Shown here: positions 36,229 to 42,135 of the stretch, in pieces | Layout: each line of letters opens with the position of its first letter | Position numbering within the stretch: position 1 is the stretch's first letter | Source of the DNA: a bacterium | GTDB lineage: Bacteria; Hinthialibacterota; Hinthialibacteria; H5-UNCL2 | Length of the DNA: 42,135 bases | NCBI GenBank assembly: GCA_015075175.1 | Contig: JABTUV010000022.1 | Span: 1-42,135 of the forward strand | Reading direction: 5' to 3' | Program-made: the position numbers and the translations under genes | The notes under the pieces: model-generated | What the model was told of the DNA's origin: nothing | The model's database searches: none | The model's input: only the letters and a program-made list of their open reading frames with translations

Positions 36229-39200
36229 TTACTCGAAGTAAACGCGGACGGTTCCCGGGCGCAATCGCAGCATGGCGCCGCGCGCGGCCATTTTCTGCCG
36301 GTCGGTCGCGGTCGCGCGGAACTCCTCCCACGGAATCAGTTCCCCGCCCTCGACCTTGACGATTTTCATCCCGCTGGTGTGAATCTGAGCCGTGTAGGCC
36401 ATGTCGCCCGGCAGCGGCCCCTCCCACCAGTGCGGCGCGCGGCCCACAAGTTGCAGTACTTTCTCCGCTTCATCCCACGTGGCGGATGCAAGGTCCAGAA
36501 ACGTGCGCGCCAGGCTGGGCGCAGGCTGGCCGGTCTTTTCCACTTCCACCACGTAGTGGCCGGGACGATTGGGCAGGAACACCAGCGAGCCGTCGAAATA
36601 CCGCCACGGCCGCCCATTGACGCGCACGCGGTCGAAAGGCTCCTTCCACTCGAGGCGCGGCGCAAACACGAACGGACCGGTCTTGACCACGTCCACCTCG
36701 CAGCGGCCGGGCCGGACGCCGTCGCGGATGGCCAACATGTACTGGCAGCCGTAACCCGGCTTGACCACGCCCTCGATGAAGCCGTAGGGCGCCAGGCGGG
36801 CGTTGCCGCCAGCCTGCAAGTAGACGCGCACGAGGTCGCGCCGGCCATTGTCCTGCGCGCCCCGCACCAGCCACGACGCGCGGCCGTCGGCGCCCGTCTC
36901 CAGCACGTGATAGGGGCCCTTGCCCGCAGGCTCGACGCCCAGCACTTCCACGCGCGGGATGGAGAGCTCGTTCTTGACCGTCGCGGGCCGACTGCCCGGC
37001 CTGACTGTGCGCAGGGGCGCCAACAACGCCTGCCGCACGGCCGGCAGTTCGGACTCGGCATACAGTCCGTCATCCACCAGGATTCCCAGCGTGAACGCCG
37101 ACTGCTCGCGCGTGGGCGACACAATCACGACGTCGTCGCCGCGCCGTTCCAGTCTTTCCGCGCCGTCGCCGGCAAGCGCGATCACCAGCGCGGGCCGGTC
37201 CGCGATAAGACTGGGCAGCCGCCACGTGCGTTCCGCGCCCGGCACGGGCGCGAGGCCGCCGTAGCGCGCAAGCGACAGCCGCGTCTCCCATGCGCACGCC
37301 TGCGGCGCCCGGTTTTCGATCTCGACCGTGAACATGGGCGAGTCCGCTGTCACGCGATAACGCCGCGTCTGACAGTACTCTCCCGCCGCATCCGCGAGGA
37401 GCCGCTCCTCCAGCACCGCCAGGTGTCCCACTTTGACCGGGATGTCGTGCACCACGCACTGCGCTGCGGTCCGTCGAACGACCAGCGCATCGAAGGCGTG
37501 GGCGAAGCCGGGGCGGCCGTCGCGGCGCCGCTCGCCTACCTCCGCCTTCTGCACGCGCAAGAGCAGTTCATGCCGTCCCGACGAACCCAGGCTGAACGGC
37601 AGCCGGTGCACCGTACCACCTGCCGGCGCGGGGAAATAGACGCCGATATGGCGGCCGTCCACGTCCACTTCCATGGTACAGGGATACTCGACGGGCAGGG
37701 TATGCACTTCCAGTTCGCAGCGGCCCGCCCCGGCCTCGAACTGCACGACGATCTCCTGCGGGCGATCCGGCCAGGACTCGTAGCAGATTTCCGCTGGAAA
37801 CTGCGATGCATCCGCGCTGCACATATAACGTTTGTCATAGCCTCCGGCGGCCTTGAATTCGTCGCTCCCGCCGTCTACGCGCCCGATGGAAAAAATGGGG
37901 TCAGCGCCCAATTTTCCTGAGGAGCTTCCAAACTCCGCGGAACGTGCTGGAAAATCAGGCGCTGACCCCAATTTTTCCGCAGAGAGAAAGTGGTCCGACA
38001 GCTCCAGCGCCGGCTGCGGGCGGTCGGTTTCGTGATAGTACGCCAGCCGCAACGGATCATACTGCAGAATCCCGCGATCCTCGCCCGCCAGGCGCAGGAG
38101 GCGGAAATAGTTGTTCTGTACGAACGCCGTGTCCTGCGGATAAGGCTCGTCGCAGACGTAGTTCTCGGGCACGCCGGGGACGGTCTCGCGCGCCTTCTTG
38201 CGATAGCCGTCGGAGCCGACCGCGCGCAGCGTAGCGGCGACCGCGCAGCGCATGGGATCCATCGAGATGCCGTACACGTAGACGCGGTCCTCTTCCCGCA
38301 GGGTTGACGAAGGTTCTCCCAACCACCAGATGGAGCTGTCCAGATAGAGACGGTCGCGGCAGAAGTCGTTGACCTGGCGCAAGAGCCAGTCGGGAGTCGA
38401 GCCGCCGCCGTAGTTGGCCCAGCCGCCCCACTCGCGCGAACTCGGCTTCATGCTGCGGCAGTCGGCCTGGTAGGAGAGATAGAGCGGCGGATGATATACG
38501 TACCGCCACAGGTCGCCGTAGCCGCAGGCGTTGATGCCGCCGGTGCGGCCGAAGGCGCACATCCACGTGCCCGCGAAGTACGGACCCGTCTTGTCCAGAA
38601 TCGCCGTACTGTAGCGATAGCTGCCGGGATGGTACATCCAGATCTTGCGCATGTAGCGGCCCGAAGCGTCCGCCGGCCACCACTCGGAGCCGACCCCGTC
38701 GTGGGACGAACGCCAGCCGAAGAGGAGACCGTTCTGCATCTCGCGCGCCTGCAGTTCAGCGAAGTCCTCGTAGGCGGCGGCCAGGGCGGCGGAGTCGGGA
38801 CTGCCGCCGCGCTCCGCAGTGATGGGATTGGGATGATAGAAGAGTTGCACCAGCATGTCGCGCTCGTGGGCCAGCTGGTAGAGTCTGCGCGCGTTCTCCC
38901 AGCTCCAGAGCGGATCCCAGGAGCTGCCCCAGTAGCGCAGGGGCGAGCGGGGCGGGGCGATGGGGTCGTCGCTCTTCCAGTCGAAGGGATAGCCGCGGCC
39001 CTCGTGCGTGCCGGGAGTATAGAACTCCAGCAGGTGGGCGCCCCAGCGATGCGGCTCGTCGATCATGCGCGTCCTGTAGTACTCAAGGCCCACCGACTCC
39101 TTCGCCGCGCGCTGATAGGTGATCTGGCCGTGCCAGCCCCAGTGCGCGATGAAGGGCAGGCCGGGATGCCGGCGCAGGAAACTATGAGGCTGCGGTTGGG

Positions 39201-40033
39201 CGAATGCAGGCGGAGACATATACTCGTCATACTCGAGCCGAGTGGGAGTCTCCGGCAGGGCGGCGATGCGCGGATTGGCCTTGCCGGTGAGGACCTGCGC
39301 CACGTTGCGTAGAAATCGGTGAAAATTGCCCTCCGCCTGATTGAACCAGAACTGCTCCAGGAAAAGGTTGTGGCCGTAGCCGAGCACGCGACCCCGGCCG
39401 AGCGTCCATTCCACGAGCATCACGTCGCGCGGGGCGATGAAGTCGCCGTCATAGTTGCGGCGGATGTAATGCGCGAGGGGCCGGCCCGCGCGCGGCTGGC
39501 TCCACGCCAATGGCAGATTTCCAGATTCATGCTGTGATTGGAGGAAGAAAGCGTCGGGATGTTCGGAATCAGGAAAGTCCGATAAAGAGGGGGCTCGTTT
39601 CCAGGGGTCGCAGCCCGACCTGGAAGGCTCCCTTCACGGGCGTCTGGTCGCCGTAGCCGACGCGAAAATGCTCCATGCGTCCGGGGCGCTCCTGCTCCAG
39701 GCCCAGTTCCACCGTCCAGGCGGGGGCAAAGCCGACCAGGAAGAGCGCACCACCGTTCGACAGGAAACGCCGCACGTTGGCGACGACCGCCGGATCACTC
39801 GCCTCCCGGGGCAGGGACCGGCTGTGGCACGCCCATACGATGAGATCGACGCGGGCGGGTACGCGAGCCGCCAGGTTGTCGAACGTGATGGGCCGGGCGA
39901 AGTAGAAGCCCGCCAGGCTCTCGCGTGTGGGATAGCTATCGGCCATGCTGGGCGTCACGGCGTCCTCCTGGGCGTGAATTGAGATTACGAGAGCACACAG
40001 CAGGGCGGGGAGCAAGCTGGGACGGGCGGACAT
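36229..40033 (-). pseudogene. Very large secreted protein of unknown function, one frameshift near 39580
   Basis: The start at 40033 has GGAGGT 8 bases upstream and a signal peptide (SARPSLLPALLCALVISIHA). An N-terminal alpha/beta domain (VDLIVWACHSRSLPRE, NVRRFLSNGGALFLVGFAPA) resembles the glutamine-amidotransferase-like domains fused to carbohydrate enzymes. At about 39580 the frame ends at PLFIGLS and continues in another frame with DFPDSEHPDAFFLQSQHESG, then runs intact for over 1090 codons to 36229. That part includes FIAHWGWHGQITYQRA, YWGSSWDPLWSWENARRLYQ and LAHERDMLVQLFYHPN (barrel-like), a beta-sandwich carbohydrate-binding-like region (VQFEAGAGRCELEVHTLPVE) and a beta-rich C-terminus. 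About 1267 residues in total. I do not recognise the family; a glycoside-hydrolase-like secreted enzyme is the best guess. It contains an inserted palindrome at 37889-37979. Confidence 0.8.
37889..37979. repeat. Imperfect 30-bp inverted repeat inside a coding region
   Basis: Arms 37889-37918 and 37950-37979 pair at 27 of 30 positions with a 31-base loop, sharing GGGGTCAGCGCC and AATTTTCC. The insertion reads in frame and adds about 30 residues (EKLGSAPDFPARSAEFGSSS then GKLGADPIF) whose two ends resemble each other. It looks like a mobile palindromic repeat that landed in the gene. Confidence 0.85.
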
Positions 40034-40220
40034 GGCGAGAGACCTCCGGTCAATGTTAACGTTGAGATACCACGCCCGCCGCGGTCGGTCAAGCCCCCAA
40101 CGGCAGCCGCAACGCGAGGCGACCGGGCCGCATCCGCGGCGGAACCCACAGCCTTTCCGGTATTCTCCCGCTTGCTTCCCTTGCACTTGACGAGGTGGCA
40201 GGTTGGTCTCAAACTCAGGC
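40034..40220. promoter_or_regulatory. Divergent gap with no clear signal
   Basis: The 187 bases between the large secreted protein (minus) and the cyclase-kinase (plus) hold the GGAGGT ribosome site of the former (about 40042-40047). I see no strong promoter and no repeat, though two divergent promoters would be expected here. Confidence 0.3.
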
Positions 40221-42135
40221 ATGGACCCAAACAATTCCGAACAACTGCGCCTGTGTCTCAGCGACGACCATCGCCGTCGCGTGGAAGAGTTTCGCCAGCG
40301 GCATCGCACCGGCGTGTTGTCGCTGGTGTTCACCGACATGGTCGGCTCGACCGGCCTCAAGCAGCGTCTTGGCGACGCGGCGGGAACCGCTCTGATCGAG
40401 GAGCAGCAGCACCTGGTGCGCGCCGTGCTGGGCGAGTTTCGCGAAGCCGAAGAGATCAGCACGGCGGGCGACTCGTTTTTCGTCGTGTTCATACGGCCGT
40501 CGGACGCGGTGCGATTCGCGCTGCGGCTGCTGGCGCGTCTGCGCGCGCGGGGGGACCAGCCGGCGCCCATTCTGGTACGCGTGGGTCTGCACATGGGCGA
40601 AGTCTTCATCCAGGCCGGCCAAGACGAGAGCTGGCGCGACATCCTGGGCATCCAGGTGGATACGGCCAGCCGCGTCATGTCGCTGGCGGCGGGCGGCCAG
40701 ATACTTCTGACCCGGGCGGTGTTTGACAACGCGCGGGCGGTATTGCGCGGCGAGGAGTTGGCCGGCGTGGGACCGCTCACCTGGCTCGACCACGGGCCTT
40801 ACGAGATCAAAGGCGTGGAGGAGCCGCTCTCGATCTGCGAAGTGGGCGAGACGGGTCACGCTCCGCTTTCGCCGCCCGCCGATTCCGCCAAGGCCCATCG
40901 CTGCTGTACGCCCGACCAGGAACCCGTGCTGGGCTGGCGTCCCTCGCTGGACCAGGTGGTGCCCGGCACGCAATGGGTGCTGGACGAGAAGCTGGGCGAA
41001 GGCGGCTTCGGCGAGGTCTGGCGCGCCTATCACAAGTCCCTGCGCCGGCATCGCGTGTTCAAGTTCTGCTTCAAACCCGATCGGGTGCGGTCGCTCAAGC
41101 GCGAGGTCACGCTGTTTCGCCTTCTGGCCGAACGCAGCGGTGACCATCCGCACATCGTGCGCCTGTTTGACGTCTACTTTGACGAGCCGCCCTTCTACAT
41201 CGTGATGGAATACGTGCCCGGCAAGGACCTGGTGGAGTGGTGCCGGGCGCGGGGCGGCGCGGCGGAGGCGCCGCTGGCCGCGCGGCTGGAAATCGTGGCG
41301 CAGATGGCCGACGCGCTGCAGACCGCCCACGAGGCCGGCATCATCCACCGCGACATCAAGCCCGCCAACATCCTGCTGGAAAAGGACGGCGGCGCGGGCG
41401 CGCCGCACGCCAAGCTGACCGACATCGGCATCGGCCAGGTGGTCTCGCGCGGCGTGCTGGAGGGACGCACCGGCGAGGGATTCACCGAGACGCTGGTGGC
41501 CACCAGCCATTCCTCGCGCTCGGGCACGCAGATCTACATGGCGCCGGAGGTTCTGGCGGGACAGATCTCCTCCACGCGTTCGGACATCTATTCGCTGGGC
41601 GTCGTGCTGTACCAACTTCTGATCGGCGACTTCAAGTGCCCCCTGACGACAGACTGGGAAAAGCACGTGCCGGATCCGTTGTTGGTGGAGGACCTGCGGA
41701 GGTGCTTTGCGGGCAATCCGTGCGAACGCTTCAGCAGCGCGGCGGAGTTGCGGGACAACCTGCGCAGCCTGGAGGACCGGAGGCGGAGGCGGGAGGAGGC
41801 GGAGGCGGTGGCGCGGCAGATGGCGCGGCGCCAGCGCACCCTGCGCATCCTGTGGCCGGCCGTGGTGGCCTTCCTGGCCCTGGCGATTCTGGCCAGCCTC
41901 GGCATGGAGCGGGCGCACCGCCTGCAGCGCGCCGCGGAGGCGGCCCGAGCCGCGCTGGAACAGGAACAGGCGCGCACCGCGGCCGCCTTGGCCGCCGCGC
42001 AACTCGCCCGCGACCAGGCCCATCGCGCCCTCTATGACTCCAGCCTGCTCAACGAGGTGTTGCGCAGCGCCAGTAGCGAAGTCGAGCCGCTCCTGGAGCG
42101 TTTTCGAGTCCTGCTCATGGAGCCCATCCGCCGCC
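40221..42135 (+). CDS. Adenylate cyclase / Ser-Thr protein kinase membrane fusion (3' partial)
   Basis: The frame is open from ATG 40221 through the right edge (638 codons, no stop). Residues about 30-205 are a class III nucleotide cyclase domain: LVFTDMVGST (metal Asp39), TAGDSFFVVF (Asp84), VGLHMGEVFI and VDTASRV (Arg151; the usual Asn is Asp147). Residues about 250-515 are a Hanks-type kinase: LGEGGFGEVWRA (258-269), the likely ATP-binding Lys in VFKFCFK, HRDIKPANIL (376-385), TDIGIG (400-405, DIG instead of DFG), YMAPE (439-443) and SDIYSLGVVLYQLL. A basic, coiled stretch leads to a transmembrane helix (about 542-561), then an Ala-rich coiled coil that runs off the window. Such fusions occur in acidobacteria, myxobacteria and planctomycetes. 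It probably senses an outside signal and phosphorylates proteins. The ribosome site is weak. Confidence 0.93.
   Translation, partial: MDPNNSEQLRLCLSDDHRRRVEEFRQRHRTGVLSLVFTDMVGSTGLKQRLGDAAGTALIEEQQHLVRAVLGEFREAEEISTAGDSFFVVFIRPSDAVRFALRLLARLRARGDQPAPILVRVGLHMGEVFIQAGQDESWRDILGIQVDTASRVMSLAAGGQILLTRAVFDNARAVLRGEELAGVGPLTWLDHGPYEIKGVEEPLSICEVGETGHAPLSPPADSAKAHRCCTPDQEPVLGWRPSLDQVVPGTQWVLDEKLGEGGFGEVWRAYHKSLRRHRVFKFCFKPDRVRSLKREVTLFRLLAERSGDHPHIVRLFDVYFDEPPFYIVMEYVPGKDLVEWCRARGGAAEAPLAARLEIVAQMADALQTAHEAGIIHRDIKPANILLEKDGGAGAPHAKLTDIGIGQVVSRGVLEGRTGEGFTETLVATSHSSRSGTQIYMAPEVLAGQISSTRSDIYSLGVVLYQLLIGDFKCPLTTDWEKHVPDPLLVEDLRRCFAGNPCERFSSAAELRDNLRSLEDRRRRREEAEAVARQMARRQRTLRILWPAVVAFLALAILASLGMERAHRLQRAAEAARAALEQEQARTAAALAAAQLARDQAHRALYDSSLLNEVLRSASSEVEPLLERFRVLLMEPIRR

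Noticed and set aside
40215-42023. Long minus-strand frame of about 600 codons at the right edge
   Set aside because: The plus strand carries clear cyclase and kinase motifs in a frame that stays open to the edge; the antisense frame has none.

Overview
The window is a GC-rich piece of a bacterial chromosome, probably from an uncultured, Gram-negative organism known from metagenome assembly. It has a complete Tol-Pal envelope operon, lipoprotein signals, a secreted sugar dehydrogenase with a long Thr-Pro linker and a dockerin-like tail, and very many dispersed palindromic repeats. Such Pro-Thr-linked and dockerin-tailed proteins are frequent in little-studied phyla such as Sumerlaeota (BRC1) and Hydrogenedentota. 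That placement is an inference and is not proved here.

Layout. (1) 1-6954, plus strand: a GAF/degenerate HD-GYP protein running in from the left edge, then yebC, ruvC, ruvA, a TPR membrane protein, ruvB (one-base frameshift) and ftsY, most of them tightly packed or overlapping. (2) 6945-12742: decayed palindromic repeats, a glycoside hydrolase broken by many frameshifts, an intact 900-residue secreted hydrolase-like protein, an eight-copy 39-nt palindrome array, and a Gfo/Idh/MocA oxidoreductase (minus). (3) 12743-19110, minus: a small membrane protein, a frameshifted isochorismatase-like hydrolase, and the Tol-Pal operon (transcribed LysM lipoprotein, tolQ-tolR in one frame, tolA/tonB, tolB, pal, pal) with a readable promoter. 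(4) 19206-25463: a second array with the same core palindrome, a FapA/DUF342 protein (plus), then on the minus strand a frameshifted alkaline-phosphatase-superfamily protein, the sugar dehydrogenase, another repeat cluster and phhB. (5) 25541-31116, minus: pyruvate dehydrogenase complex aceE-aceF-lpd behind a TTGACA-17-TAGCCT promoter. (6) 31347-36109, plus: an iron-sulfur reductase-type cluster. It has a YjiM-like double-cubane/2-hydroxyacyl-CoA dehydratase protein, two more dehydratase-family subunits and an HgdC-type ATP-dependent activator. (7) 36229-40033, minus: a very large secreted protein of unknown function carrying an inserted palindrome. (8) 40221 to the right edge, plus: an adenylate-cyclase/Ser-Thr-kinase/membrane fusion, incomplete.

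How it fits together. RuvABC resolves Holliday junctions, FtsY targets membrane proteins, Tol-Pal keeps the outer membrane attached during division, and PDH feeds acetyl-CoA into metabolism. The most interesting system is the cluster at 31-36 kb. Its activator should hydrolyse ATP to push low-potential electrons onto iron-sulfur clusters in up to three partner subunits. The largest of these (33642-35024) does not match a family I can name precisely.

Two cautions. At least eight genes, including normally essential or conserved ones (ruvB, tolB, lpd), carry frameshifts that look like one- or two-base losses, so assembly indels are likely. Nearly every gap between transcription units is occupied by a different hairpin repeat, and several gene stop codons lie inside or within a few bases of these repeats.
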